The notes: generated by a model from the letters alone, not told the origin. Positions 19,718-29,620 are shown, numbered from the stretch's first letter. The stretch: DNA of 64,000 nt from Desulfobacteraceae bacterium Eth-SRB2 (GCA_004193595.1 RPGQ01000077.1:136091-200090), one strand, 5' to 3'. Program-made: numbers and translations.

Positions 19718-20128
19718 ATGAATCTTCAAAAACAAATAAAAAGTGATTTAATTACTGCCATAAAAGCAAAGGATCAAGAGAAAAAAGATACGCTTCGTGT
19801 GATCCTGGGAGAGTTTGGGAGGCTCGATAAAAAAGAGCTTTCAGATGATGAGGTTGTAAAGATTCTGAAAAAATTAATAAAATCAGAAAAAGAAATGCTT
19901 GAAAAAAAAGGTGATGATACCGATTCTATATATATTAGAGTCATTGAAAATTATTTGCCGAAAATGGCAACCCAAGGGGAAATTACCCATTGGATTGAGC
20001 AAAATGTCGATTTTTCTGAATTTAAAAACAAAATGCAGGCTATGGGTTTAATTATGAAGCATTTCGGAGCAACGGCAGATGGAAATGCGGTAAAAAAGAT
20101 TTTATTGGAGATGTCACCAAATAGTTGA
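19718..20128 (+). CDS. GatB/YqeY domain protein
   Basis: MNLQKQIKSDLITAIKAKDQEKKDTLRVILGEF...YLPKMATQGEI...GLIMKHFGATADGNAVKKIL. Confidence 0.9.
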   Translation: MNLQKQIKSDLITAIKAKDQEKKDTLRVILGEFGRLDKKELSDDEVVKILKKLIKSEKEMLEKKGDDTDSIYIRVIENYLPKMATQGEITHWIEQNVDFSEFKNKMQAMGLIMKHFGATADGNAVKKILLEMSPNS

Positions 20129-20211
20129 GCAGAAAAATATTTACTGATAATTCAATTTGTTGTGATAAAAACTCGTGAGAAAAGCCACATCCACCGGGTA
20201 TTGGACTGTAT

Positions 20212-20817
20212 ATGTTGTATCAAATTATGACCCGTTATATTATTAAACTTTTTAAAGTAATCTTTTGTTCGGCTTTCGTCGTATTTACAGTTGCCGCCCC
20301 TGTTTATGCTGATATATATATCTATATCGACAGCGGAGGGGTGCTTCATTTTACCAACGTGCCCACGTCATCCAATTATAAAATCTATATCAGGGAAAAG
20401 CCGCCCATGTCTTTGAATTCAAGCGTCACCGACCGGTATGATGACCTGATAACAGAAGCATCTAAAAGGCATGGGGTTTCATTTTCACTGCTCAAGGCGC
20501 TGATTAAAACCGAGTCGGATTTTAATCCCCGGGCGATTTCAAGTGCCGGTGCAAAAGGTCTTATGCAAATTATGCCTGAAAATATCAGGGCTCTGAATAT
20601 AAAAGACCCTTTTGATCCGTTGGAAAATATAATGGGAGGTACGCGTTATTTAAAACAGCTCATTGGACGCTTTAACGGAAAACTGCCCATGGCCCTGGCC
20701 GCCTATAATGCCGGCCCCAATACGGTTGATCGTTACAAACGAATCCCTCCCTTTAAGGAGACGGAAAATTATGTAGAAAAAGTTATGGAATATTATTCTA
20801 TTTTGAAAAAGAAGTAG
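20212..20817 (+). CDS. Lytic transglycosylase (SLT domain) with DUF4124-like N-terminus
   Basis: YIYIDSGGVLHFTNVPTS; KALIKTESDFNPRAISSAGAKGLMQIMPEN; MALAAYNAGPNTVDRY. Confidence 0.9.
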   Translation: MLYQIMTRYIIKLFKVIFCSAFVVFTVAAPVYADIYIYIDSGGVLHFTNVPTSSNYKIYIREKPPMSLNSSVTDRYDDLITEASKRHGVSFSLLKALIKTESDFNPRAISSAGAKGLMQIMPENIRALNIKDPFDPLENIMGGTRYLKQLIGRFNGKLPMALAAYNAGPNTVDRYKRIPPFKETENYVEKVMEYYSILKKK

Positions 20818-20924
20818 CAGCTCAATTGTATTTATTTTCGGAATACCCCCTGATGTTGCAAAAATTGAGAATCCCGCGCCTGAACTTCCCATCGAATCCA
20901 TTTGGGGCCATTTCTGGATGAAAA

Positions 20925-22322
20925 CTAATTGAGAATCACATCTTTATCTATTACGGATCCTTCTTTGATAACCATCTGTGATTTGCCGTTGTTTTTTATT
21001 ACAACTTTCCCCTTTATGGTCACGTTTTTTTCAAAACGCACATCCCCCTCAATAGCAAGAGATTCACAATCGATCAGGGATGGAATTCCTTCAGCAAATC
21101 TTTCATCAAAAAGATCTATCTTGCCGTAATATTTCGGATCAAGGGCTATGGTTATGGTCCGTGACCCTATCCCGGGATTTAAAATCAGATGGTCGTTTTT
21201 TGAAAAAACAAAACGGTCGGATCTTATGACCAGAAGATCGTTACATTTTTTTACAGGAAAAAAACGGGATGTGGGAACCCGTATTGCTGCCGCACCTTCA
21301 AAAAGAGAGATAGCGGCTCCCATGGCTGTTTCGACCTGAAATACTTTTGGAGTGTTTTCATCTCTCGGATCAATTGTTTTCTGGTTTTTGATTATGGGAA
21401 GGTTTATGGTATGGTGTTTTTTAATAAGCGCTTCAAGAACTTTAAGATTTAACCATATGTTATTTGTGTTAAAAAACCGGTAACGTTTTATATCTTTGAA
21501 CGCATCCATTTCATCTTGCGGGCACTGGGCAGACTCGCGCAAAATCAGACGGCCGTTTATATGTCTGGCAATATGTCCGCCTTTTACGTCTGAGGGTGTT
21601 CTCGGAACCACTTCCATCATAAAAGGGAGTCTGTTCTTGCAAAAATACCCCAGGAGCGATTCATCCATGGTAGCGCCCAGGTTATCCGAGTTGGAAATAA
21701 AGGCATACTCTATACCTTTGTTCAGAAGGCTATGTAACACGCCGGATGTATAAATTGCCGAGTATATATCACCGTGTCCCGGGGGATTCCATTCCAAATC
21801 CGGATTCTCGGGCCAGGTCGCAGGGGCAAGATCTTCTTCCAGGATTTTTGGGAACTTATTCTGAATAAATAAAAGTGGGGAATCTGACGGCTTGATCATT
21901 GACAGAGCGTCAATTGTGTCTTCATGTGTGCTGAAACTGTTCATAAGCGCCAGCTTTACCCGGCACCTTTCTGCCTGCTTTACTATTATTTCAAGAAATG
22001 TTTTTTCGTTTTTTACCTTTAAAAAAGATTTGGCTTTGGAAAGGCCCATGCTGGTACCCAGACCGCCGTTCAGTTTGATGATAACCGCATGGCGTAATGC
22101 TTTTCGCCCGGATTCGGTATATTCTTTAATACGGGTTGCATCTTCAATTTCATCCGGAGAAATGGGTTTTATGTCTTTATCAGAGATAAGGCCGGTTGCT
22201 CCGGAAACCAGCTTTTTATAATAATACGTAAACGTATCAATAACCAAAGGGGGAGAGTTCGCACGTTCCATCTTTGAAATAAAGGATGGAAGATATTTTG
22301 TTTTGTCTGAATTTGCCGGCAT
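20925..22322 (-). CDS. UTP--glucose-1-phosphate uridylyltransferase family protein (eukaryotic UGP type)
   Basis: VIKLNGGLGTSMGLSKAKSFLKVKNEKTFLEII, PPGHGDIYSAIYTSG, FISNSDNLGAT, left-handed-beta-helix-like C-terminus. Confidence 0.88.
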   Translation of the reverse strand: MPANSDKTKYLPSFISKMERANSPPLVIDTFTYYYKKLVSGATGLISDKDIKPISPDEIEDATRIKEYTESGRKALRHAVIIKLNGGLGTSMGLSKAKSFLKVKNEKTFLEIIVKQAERCRVKLALMNSFSTHEDTIDALSMIKPSDSPLLFIQNKFPKILEEDLAPATWPENPDLEWNPPGHGDIYSAIYTSGVLHSLLNKGIEYAFISNSDNLGATMDESLLGYFCKNRLPFMMEVVPRTPSDVKGGHIARHINGRLILRESAQCPQDEMDAFKDIKRYRFFNTNNIWLNLKVLEALIKKHHTINLPIIKNQKTIDPRDENTPKVFQVETAMGAAISLFEGAAAIRVPTSRFFPVKKCNDLLVIRSDRFVFSKNDHLILNPGIGSRTITIALDPKYYGKIDLFDERFAEGIPSLIDCESLAIEGDVRFEKNVTIKGKVVIKNNGKSQMVIKEGSVIDKDVILN

Positions 22323-22334
22323 ATTGGGTTTTAG

Positions 22335-23396
22335 TTATAACCTTTCTATCCATCCTTCAGGCTCTTTAATGTTGCCGTATTGAATATCTGTAATCGTTTT
22401 GTAGAACTTGTTGGCCATGGGACCGACCTTGCCGTTACCCACGGTTATTACGGTGTCGCCGTATTTGATTTCTCCCACAGGGGAAATCACCGCAGCGGTT
22501 CCGGATCCGAATATTTCTTCGAGTTTTCCCGATGTATGGGCATCCAACACCTCATCGATGCTGATTTTTCGTTCTGCAACTTTGATATCCCATTGTTTTG
22601 CAAGGGAAATTACCGTGTTTCTGGTAATTCCGGGAAGGATACTTCCGGTTAACATGGGTGTGACAAGTTCGCTGTTTATGACAAAAAATATATTCATGGC
22701 CCCAACTTCTTCAATGTATTTCTGCTCAATCCCGTCAAGCCACAATACCTGAGTATAACCCTGTTGATGAGCCTGTTCACCGGCATAGAGGCTGGCTGCA
22801 TAATTGCCCATCGTTTTGGCTTCACCCACTCCGCCCCGTACCGCCCGGACATGGTTGCGGGTTACCCATATCTTAACAGGATTAAAGCCTTCGGCATAAT
22901 AAGCGCCCACCGGAGATAGAATAATAAAATAACGATAGGTATAGGAAGCACGAACACCTAAAAAGGGATCGGTGGCTATTATTGTGGGGCGTATATAAAG
23001 GGAAGTCCCCGGCGTAGACGGCACCCAGTCTTTTTCAATGACCAGCAACTGTTTAAGGGTATCCAGAGCAAAAGCCTCGTCAATCTCCGGGATGCAGAGG
23101 AGACGCGCAGAGTTGTTCAACCGCTTGAAATTATCACTGGGCCGGAAAAGCTGAATATCTCCTGAATCCGTTCTGAAAGCCTTGAGTCCTTCGAAAACGC
23201 CTTGACCATAATGAAGCACCATGGTTGCCGGATCCATATCCAGGGATGCGTAAGGCTCTATACGTGGATTATGCCACCCTTCTTGCGGATTGTAATCCAT
23301 GTTAAACATGTGATCCGTAAAAATACTGCCGAAGCCAAGTTTGGAATCCTCGGGTTTTGTTTTTAATTGATCCGCTTTTTTAACAGTCAGTCGCAT
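22335..23396 (-). CDS. ilvE: Branched-chain amino acid aminotransferase
   Basis: YGQGVFEGLKAFR, SLYIRPTIIATDPFLGV, VGEAKTMGNYAASLYAGEQAHQQGYTQVLWLDG, GTAAVISPVGEIKY. Confidence 0.93.
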   Translation of the reverse strand: MRLTVKKADQLKTKPEDSKLGFGSIFTDHMFNMDYNPQEGWHNPRIEPYASLDMDPATMVLHYGQGVFEGLKAFRTDSGDIQLFRPSDNFKRLNNSARLLCIPEIDEAFALDTLKQLLVIEKDWVPSTPGTSLYIRPTIIATDPFLGVRASYTYRYFIILSPVGAYYAEGFNPVKIWVTRNHVRAVRGGVGEAKTMGNYAASLYAGEQAHQQGYTQVLWLDGIEQKYIEEVGAMNIFFVINSELVTPMLTGSILPGITRNTVISLAKQWDIKVAERKISIDEVLDAHTSGKLEEIFGSGTAAVISPVGEIKYGDTVITVGNGKVGPMANKFYKTITDIQYGNIKEPEGWIERL

Positions 23397-23423
23397 TTAA
23401 GCCTCCTCGAAGATTTTAAAATT

Positions 23424-23867
23424 TCAGTCCGATAGTGTCCACAGCATAAGGCCTGTCGTAGGGTCGTGAGCCCTCTTTAGGGGTTTGCCGGTTAATTCCT
23501 GAAAATCAATTTCTGCGGCATAAATTGTGGTTTCTGAAAAAAGATGCCCGCCTATGGTTTTTCCCTCTACATCTCCCAGAACAATATGGGCATGTATGAC
23601 CGGGTTTTCATCCATTAATGAGATATTTCCGGTGCAAGTTACTATTTCATGAGGTTCTTCTTGGGTGAATGTCGCATAAACCTGTTGTTTTTGATCATAT
23701 GCCCCCAGAGTTGCAAAAGAAACCGCACCAATAACGGAAAATGTAGCCATCTGTATTGACGACGCTTTACAAAAATCCTCGATAGATGTAAGCAAATCTT
23801 TGCCGTGAGGAAGACGCCCTACAAAACGTCGTCCCAGTGTAAATTCAGAACAGATCAGTTTGTCCAT
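23424..23867 (-). CDS. PPC (DUF296) domain DNA-binding-like protein
   Basis: GRRFVGRLPHGKDLLTSIEDFCKASSIQMATFSVIGAVSFATLGAYDQ...IHAHIVLGDVEGKTIGGHLF. Confidence 0.85.
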   Translation of the reverse strand: MDKLICSEFTLGRRFVGRLPHGKDLLTSIEDFCKASSIQMATFSVIGAVSFATLGAYDQKQQVYATFTQEEPHEIVTCTGNISLMDENPVIHAHIVLGDVEGKTIGGHLFSETTIYAAEIDFQELTGKPLKRAHDPTTGLMLWTLSD

Positions 23868-23908
23868 AAAACCCTCCAAGATTAAATATATTAACAATAA
23901 AATTCGAC

Positions 23909-23974
23909 ACAACTCAATAAATTATGGGAGATCACTATCACCATTTAATACACCAGAACTTATTGAGAAGTTAC
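23909..23974. repeat. Short palindromic element family P1, copy E
   Basis: ACAACTCAATAAATTATGGGAGATCACTATCACCATTTAATACACCAGAACTTATTGAGAAGTTAC. Confidence 0.8.
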
Positions 23975-24132
23975 TAAAATTTAATTCAAGATCTATAGCA
24001 TCTTTACAATTGAAATCAAGACCAAAGTTTTTGTCACAAGTGTTTCGCTGTGCAATACCCTGTATTTTTCTCACAGGTTGACATTGTGCGCTTTGGATAT
24101 TAGAGTCTGAAATTTAAGTTCATCAATACAAA

Positions 24133-24933
24133 ATGGAAAGGAAAATCAATATGACCATATCAGAGAAAATGGCCGATATCAAACCGGTAAGGCTTAGCTT
24201 GAATAGTAAATTTCAGTTTAAATGTCATAAAGGGGTAAAATGTTTTACCAAGTGCTGTAGAGATATTAATATCGCACTGACGCCTTATGACATTATCAGG
24301 CTTAAAAACCGTTTGCAGCTTTCTTCAGATGAATTTCTGGCAATGTACACGATTCCCCGTCTTTTGGAAAAGACAGATCTTCCCATGGTTACTCTGAGAA
24401 TGATGGACGATGATTTAAAATCATGCCCATTTGTAACCGATAACGGGTGTATCATCTATGAAGACAGACCCACGACGTGCCGTTATTATCCCCTTGGCGT
24501 TGCTTCGCTGAGTCACAGGGAGGGTGTTGATGATGAGGGGTTCTATTTTTTTGTGCATGAACCCCACTGCCTGGGTTTTGAAGAGAAAAAGGAATGGACG
24601 GTTCGTGAGTGGCGGAAAGATCAGGGCGTTGATATCCATGATGAAATTAATGCCGGCTGGACCGATCTTGTTGTGAGAAAAAGATCTTTTCCTCCGAATC
24701 TCAAACTTGTTGAAGAAAGCAAGAAGATGTTTTTTTTAGCCAGTTACAATATCGATAAGTTCAAACAGTTTGTTTTTGAAAGCTCATTTTTGAAGCGGTA
24801 TCATATTGACGATGCAACCGTTGAAAAGATCAGGGAAGATGAAATAGCCCTGCTAAAATTTGGTCTTAAATGGTTAAAAGACGTTCTTTATAAAGAAGAA
24901 AGTTCTAAGGTCAAGGAAAGTGCAACTGATTGA
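24133..24933 (+). CDS. YkgJ family cysteine-cluster protein
   Basis: FKCHKGVKCFTKCCRDINIALTPYDIIRLK...CPFVTDNGCIIYEDRPTTCRYYPLG. Confidence 0.85.
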   Translation: MERKINMTISEKMADIKPVRLSLNSKFQFKCHKGVKCFTKCCRDINIALTPYDIIRLKNRLQLSSDEFLAMYTIPRLLEKTDLPMVTLRMMDDDLKSCPFVTDNGCIIYEDRPTTCRYYPLGVASLSHREGVDDEGFYFFVHEPHCLGFEEKKEWTVREWRKDQGVDIHDEINAGWTDLVVRKRSFPPNLKLVEESKKMFFLASYNIDKFKQFVFESSFLKRYHIDDATVEKIREDEIALLKFGLKWLKDVLYKEESSKVKESATD

Positions 24934-24996
24934 GGGAAAAAACTGTGGTCCCGGATACCGAATGGTTAACATGCCGGTATCCGGGTTCACATGTAT

Positions 24997-25140
24997 GAGT
25001 CTGTTGATTAATGGTCTTTTCACACAATCTCTGCGTTATGCTCAAAAAATAATCCTCGGAATATCGAATATATGCCTGTGGTTATTTTTTTCGCATGCCT
25101 TGATCTTGAACGAAAATCCTCATTAATCAACAGACTCATG
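24997..25140. repeat. Dispersed TIR repeat, copy 2 of the 6570-6712 family
   Basis: Arms ATGAGTCTGTTGATTAATGG and CATTAATCAACAGACTCATG; interior matches 6570-6712. Confidence 0.75.
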
Positions 25141-25149
25141 GATGTTATA

Positions 25150-26184
25150 TCAATATTCCTCGTAAAAAAGGCCGTCCCAACTCGAAGGATTGTTCAAACA
25201 CTCTTCAATATCCACATTGAAAAATTCGGCGACCGGTTTTAATATCTCGGGATTGTCGGCCTGTACTTTGCGCGCCGCCGAAAGAACCGTTTCAAGTCCG
25301 TTTCGCGTCATTTTTCCAAGAGGTTGTCTGCATCCACCGGAGGGCATTCCCAGAATCGACATCAACGTTTTGAAGCCCAGCGGGTTTCTGGCCCGGCATA
25401 CCACCTCTCCGTAAGGTGTCTTTTCCATGGTCTTAACCGTAACCAGACCAAAAAGGGGTTCGAGCGCGGTCAACAGCTTTTGGGCGTCTTGCTCTTCACC
25501 CTGTTCGAGCAGTCGAACCATTTCAGTGATGGGACCGGGAGCAACATTTGACGCAACCGAAATAACGCCGGCCGCCTTGATCTGAGGATCGAGCATCATT
25601 TCAAAGGTCATCCCGTCATCACCGGAAAATATGGTAAAGTCAGGCCCGCAGCACTTTCTTGTGCTGCGCATATTTTCAAGATTAGCCGTGGCTTCTTTGA
25701 CCGTATTGACATTTTTATACGTCTGGTTAAGGATGGCAAGGTCCTCGGGTAAAAGCTGCGCACCGGTTCTACCGGGGATCACATAAGGAATAATCTCAAT
25801 ATCAGGAGCCGCTTCGGCAACAGGGGCGATGTATTCCCGGCGTATTTCAAGGGAACTGGGCCCGTTATAGTAAGGATCTACCAGCAAAACCGCATCCGCA
25901 CCTACAGCAACCGCATGCTTTGTTCCATCCAGCGACTCTTTTGTGTTGTTACTCCCTGCACCTGCAATACAAATACATTTATCTTTTGATTTTTCCGCAA
26001 CCATCTCAATAACCCGGTTATGTTCATCCCAGCTTAAAGCAGGGCTCTCCCCGGTAGTCCCCACAGCCAGGATCCCGGTTATTCCGTTTTTTATCTGGAA
26101 TTCCGAAAGCTTTCCAAGACCTTCATAATCCACGGTATTATTTTTAAACGGTGTAACAATTGCCGTAAAACATCCTGCAAGCAT
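25150..26184 (-). CDS. Dihydrodipicolinate synthase/N-acetylneuraminate lyase family protein (DapA-like)
   Basis: MLAGCFTAIVTPFKNNTVDYEGL...GTTGESPALSWDEH...YYNGPSSLEIRREY...IPYVIPGRTGAQL. Confidence 0.88.
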   Translation of the reverse strand: MLAGCFTAIVTPFKNNTVDYEGLGKLSEFQIKNGITGILAVGTTGESPALSWDEHNRVIEMVAEKSKDKCICIAGAGSNNTKESLDGTKHAVAVGADAVLLVDPYYNGPSSLEIRREYIAPVAEAAPDIEIIPYVIPGRTGAQLLPEDLAILNQTYKNVNTVKEATANLENMRSTRKCCGPDFTIFSGDDGMTFEMMLDPQIKAAGVISVASNVAPGPITEMVRLLEQGEEQDAQKLLTALEPLFGLVTVKTMEKTPYGEVVCRARNPLGFKTLMSILGMPSGGCRQPLGKMTRNGLETVLSAARKVQADNPEILKPVAEFFNVDIEECLNNPSSWDGLFYEEY

Positions 26185-26211
26185 AAGATCCCCCTTTTAG
26201 CAGAAAGTGTT

Positions 26212-26379
26212 GAGACCTTTGAAAAACGCCCCCTTTTGCCCAATTCCGGCGTCAGTCTCAAATTTTAACCCGCCACCGAACTTTGGTGGGTTAATCCTCG
26301 AAATACTCAATGTATTCCTGTGGTTAAAATTTTCGCCTTTCTTGGCCTTGAACAAAAGTGAACATTTTTCAAAGGTCTC
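26212..26379. repeat. TIR repeat family P3, copy A (GAGACCTTTGAAAAA ... TTTTTCAAAGGTCTC)
   Basis: Terminal inverted repeats visible directly. Confidence 0.75.
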
Positions 26380-26584
26380 GTGTTCTATCCAGAAATAACC
26401 TCGTATAGTCCATAACGGTGTATACGGAAAAGGTAAATAAAGTGAGAGGTTATGTCAAGGAAAAACTCGGCAATCTCCGGAAACAGCGTAATAAGGCAAA
26501 CCGAAATTTATCGAAAAAGGATGGTGCGGCTCAAGATCGATTTAAAACGAGAAATCAAAAAAAAATTAAAGATGTAATCGGTAC

Positions 26585-26670
26585 GAGACCCTTGAAAAAC
26601 ATCCTCTTTGCTCCGATTTTTTGCTCAGATTCGGATTATAGCAACAAAATCGAACGTTTTCAAGGGGCTC
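26585..26670. repeat. TIR repeat family P3, copy B (GAGACCCTTGAAAAAC ... GTTTTCAAGGGGCTC)
   Basis: Terminal inverted repeats related to copy A. Confidence 0.7.
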
Positions 26671-26698
26671 GATTATAGCGCGTTATACCAGGGAAACA

Positions 26699-27031
26699 CT
26701 ATCGGCCCGATGAGCCTCTCCCAGATATACTCCGTCCGGCCAAAGGATTATAAAGTTTTATAATTGCCACCTTCATACAGTCAATGGTCTGCGTTTCCGA
26801 AATAATATTCATCAAAATCTTCTCGCCGTCTTCTGGAAGAACACATGCATTTGTATCGTCGAAGGTTAAATCCGTAAAGCCTTTAACGAGTTTCTTTTTT
26901 TCCTTTTTGGTCATGTCCACCTGAATTGCCTTTTTACCGTCTATTTCGGTAATCTGGTCGGCCAAACCCGCATCTTCAATCTTTTTTGTTTTCTCGTCAT
27001 CCAAAAAAACATTAATATAAAAATCTGCCAT
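26699..27031 (-). CDS. Hypothetical protein (MADFYINVFLDDEKTKKIEDAGLADQ...)
   Basis: ~110 aa ORF with RBS-like AGGAGG upstream. Confidence 0.55.
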   Translation of the reverse strand: MADFYINVFLDDEKTKKIEDAGLADQITEIDGKKAIQVDMTKKEKKKLVKGFTDLTFDDTNACVLPEDGEKILMNIISETQTIDCMKVAIIKLYNPLAGRSISGRGSSGR

Positions 27032-27288
27032 GAGCACCTCCTGTTGATAAAGTTCAAAGTATTATTAAAAACCCTCTTTTTTTAAACACACAATTAAGAT
27101 CGATTCTTATATTATAATGGTTATGACCTGTCAATAGTCTTGTGACCCGTTTCGACCTGTTTTTTTCTTGACAACCCAAAATGGCTGGCATACTAACCCC
27201 ACAATTGAAATGTTTTAAATCTTATAATTATCAAGCGGTTTTCATCATCCGTTCAACAATAAAACAGAATCTATTTAAAGGATAAATC

Positions 27289-27921
27289 ATGACAAAAGCA
27301 AAAAATGTTGAAGAATATATCGCTCGCCAGCAGATGGCCATCGCCGGAAATCCGGATTGCGGAGTATCCCATTACAATCTTGCGGTCGCTCTCCTGGGCC
27401 AAAAAAAATATGATGAGGCTGAAAAAGAGCTTTTTGCCGCTATCCATTGCTGCCCCAACATGGCTGAAGCATATGTGCAACTCGGAGGACTCTGCCTGCT
27501 CCGGGATGATCTTGACGGCTGTATGGCATACAACCAGCAGGCGGTCAAGTCTCGGGCAGGATTTTTCGAAGGCCACGGCAACATCGGATTTGTGCATCTT
27601 CAAAAAGGTGAAATTGACGACGCCATCCGGTCGCTTCAAAAGGCAATACGGTGGAACCCCAACTTCTTGCAGGCGTATGCCACACTGGCAAATGCTTACT
27701 TAATGAAAGGGTTGATTGATGAGTGTGTCGAAACCAACCTCAAGGCTTTGGAACTCGAGCCGGCCTTTGCAATCGCCCACAACAATCTGGCCATTGTCTA
27801 TCTCGAAAAGAAGAAATATGATTTGGCAATAAAACATGCGGATAAAGCGGTTGAACTGGGTTATGAAGTTGACCCTGAGCTATTAAAAGAGATCGAAACT
27901 TTTCGCAAAGAATTCGGTTAA
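27289..27921 (+). CDS. TPR-repeat protein
   Basis: Repeated TPR motifs (HYNLAVALLGQKKYDEAEKELFAAIHCCPNMAEAYVQLG, AIAHNNLAIVYLEKKKYDLAIKHADKAVELG), upstream of dsr genes. Confidence 0.85.
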   Translation: MTKAKNVEEYIARQQMAIAGNPDCGVSHYNLAVALLGQKKYDEAEKELFAAIHCCPNMAEAYVQLGGLCLLRDDLDGCMAYNQQAVKSRAGFFEGHGNIGFVHLQKGEIDDAIRSLQKAIRWNPNFLQAYATLANAYLMKGLIDECVETNLKALELEPAFAIAHNNLAIVYLEKKKYDLAIKHADKAVELGYEVDPELLKEIETFRKEFG

Positions 27922-27954
27922 AGAGTCTTCTTTTTAATAATTAAAACCCAAACC

Positions 27955-29130
27955 ATGCCTAACTTACGCCAATTCAAGTATTTTTTATCTCACAAAAAAA
28001 ATTCTGTACAAAAAGACAGTCAGACCTGGACCACCCTTCTTCCCATGAGCAGAAAGCAGCGACTCAATGATGCGGGGATTTGTGTGAGCCATGGAGACTA
28101 TTTTACCGCCGTTCGAAATTTTCTGGAACAAGACGGATCTGAAATCATTACTCGTGCGGTTTCACAACACATGCGTCGAGAGGCAACATCTCAAGAAATC
28201 GAAGCAATAAATATCTTTCTCGAAAAGCACGGCGAATTTTATCATCCGGCCCGGATTGAAGCCATGTTACACGGGACAGTAATACCATTTGTATTAAATG
28301 TAGCAATCTCCAATTCCGGCAAAAATTGTATTCAAAGAGAATATGGTCTTTTAAAACAGCTCAATGAAGATTTTTTGTTTTCATTTCTGCCCAAAGTTTA
28401 CGGTCAGGATTGTGTGTCTATTGCAGGTAATGAATTCAAAATGTTTTTAGGAGAGTGGTTCCAAGGATATAACGAATTCCACATTTCCCTTGATCCGGAA
28501 GATGAAAAATACAAAATTGTTGTCTGGGATCATGAGCACGGCAACTATTTTCTTACAGACGACCAAGCGATAAACCTTTACCGACAAGCCGCAAGGATTC
28601 TTACCTGTTACTACAATGTCAAAACCTTTGAGCAGATACTCTCCTGGCATCATGCGGCCGGAGATTTTGTCTTAAAATGTCAGAACAACAGGATCGATTT
28701 AAAACTCATCACTGTTAGACAGTACAGACCCCTGTTTGAAAATGACAGCGGAAATGAAAACCCGGATGCTGAACTGATACTGGAAGCATTGCTGGTGTTT
28801 TTTCTAAATCTTGCAATCAGAATTCGCCTTGACCGGCTGGACGGTGTCGGAGAAATCGTGTGGTCTGACGATATTGCTGTTGAGGGAACTCTGAAAGGTT
28901 TTTTCGAGGGCCTGGCTTTAAAACCGCCCATTGTCTCGATTCCAGGCCCTTTAACGGATTGTTTCCGAAATCATCTTCTATCTTGCAGTCAATCAGATTT
29001 GTTTGGTTTGTCACAAGCCATGGTTGATGCATATAACCCCCAATCTCCGGAAATTCCGGTCATTAAAAAGAATCTAAAAAAGCATGTAAAGGTTTTATTC
29101 AGTGCAATTAAACAAAAACAAGAAATATAA
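27955..29130 (+). CDS. Hypothetical protein upstream of dsrAB
   Basis: 391 aa ORF directly following the TPR gene on the same strand; no family recognised. Confidence 0.6.
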   Translation: MPNLRQFKYFLSHKKNSVQKDSQTWTTLLPMSRKQRLNDAGICVSHGDYFTAVRNFLEQDGSEIITRAVSQHMRREATSQEIEAINIFLEKHGEFYHPARIEAMLHGTVIPFVLNVAISNSGKNCIQREYGLLKQLNEDFLFSFLPKVYGQDCVSIAGNEFKMFLGEWFQGYNEFHISLDPEDEKYKIVVWDHEHGNYFLTDDQAINLYRQAARILTCYYNVKTFEQILSWHHAAGDFVLKCQNNRIDLKLITVRQYRPLFENDSGNENPDAELILEALLVFFLNLAIRIRLDRLDGVGEIVWSDDIAVEGTLKGFFEGLALKPPIVSIPGPLTDCFRNHLLSCSQSDLFGLSQAMVDAYNPQSPEIPVIKKNLKKHVKVLFSAIKQKQEI

Positions 29131-29163
29131 GGCATTGATTGAAACCTATGGCATATTCGACAA

Positions 29164-29352
29164 CCTAAATTGAGCGATTTTTTACTCGATCTGCACCGAT
29201 CTCCCCGCTGACGCGGGATCTTTGACTTGCGCATCAAGGATCAGCGAAAATCCTCGACATATCCATCCCGGTCTCTTTTCGGGGCGGTTTTCGCGAACCC
29301 TTATGCATCAAGATCTCAGCACATCTCTTCGCAAAAAATCGCTCAACTTAGG
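29164..29352. repeat. TIR element (CCTAAATTGAGCGATTTTTT ... AAAAAATCGCTCAACTTAGG)
   Basis: 20-bp near-perfect terminal inverted repeats around ~150 bp non-coding interior, between the upstream gene and dsrA. Confidence 0.75.
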
Positions 29353-29620
29353 CTTAAGATTCAGGGTTAAGGTTGATTCAGATAATAAAAACTATTTAGC
29401 AGGGTAAAACCATGCTTTTTTATTGACAAGGTAAAAGATTAATTTTATATAATTTTCCCTTGGAGGATTGCCTTTGTTATTTAAATGCTTAACTCATAAA
29501 AACGTAAAGAAAAAAACTGAATCATTTTGTGAGAGGAGGTGAACGATAAAACTCCAATAGGAGAGGGTTTTATTTTAATCGAAAGGATAGTTAAATCTAA
29601 AGATGAATGGAGGAATGAAT

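Noticed and set aside
26418-26678. 86-aa ORF as a real gene
   Set aside because: Its 3' half is the GAGACCCTTGAAAAAC repeat and its 5' half is low-complexity Lys/Arg; too weak to call.
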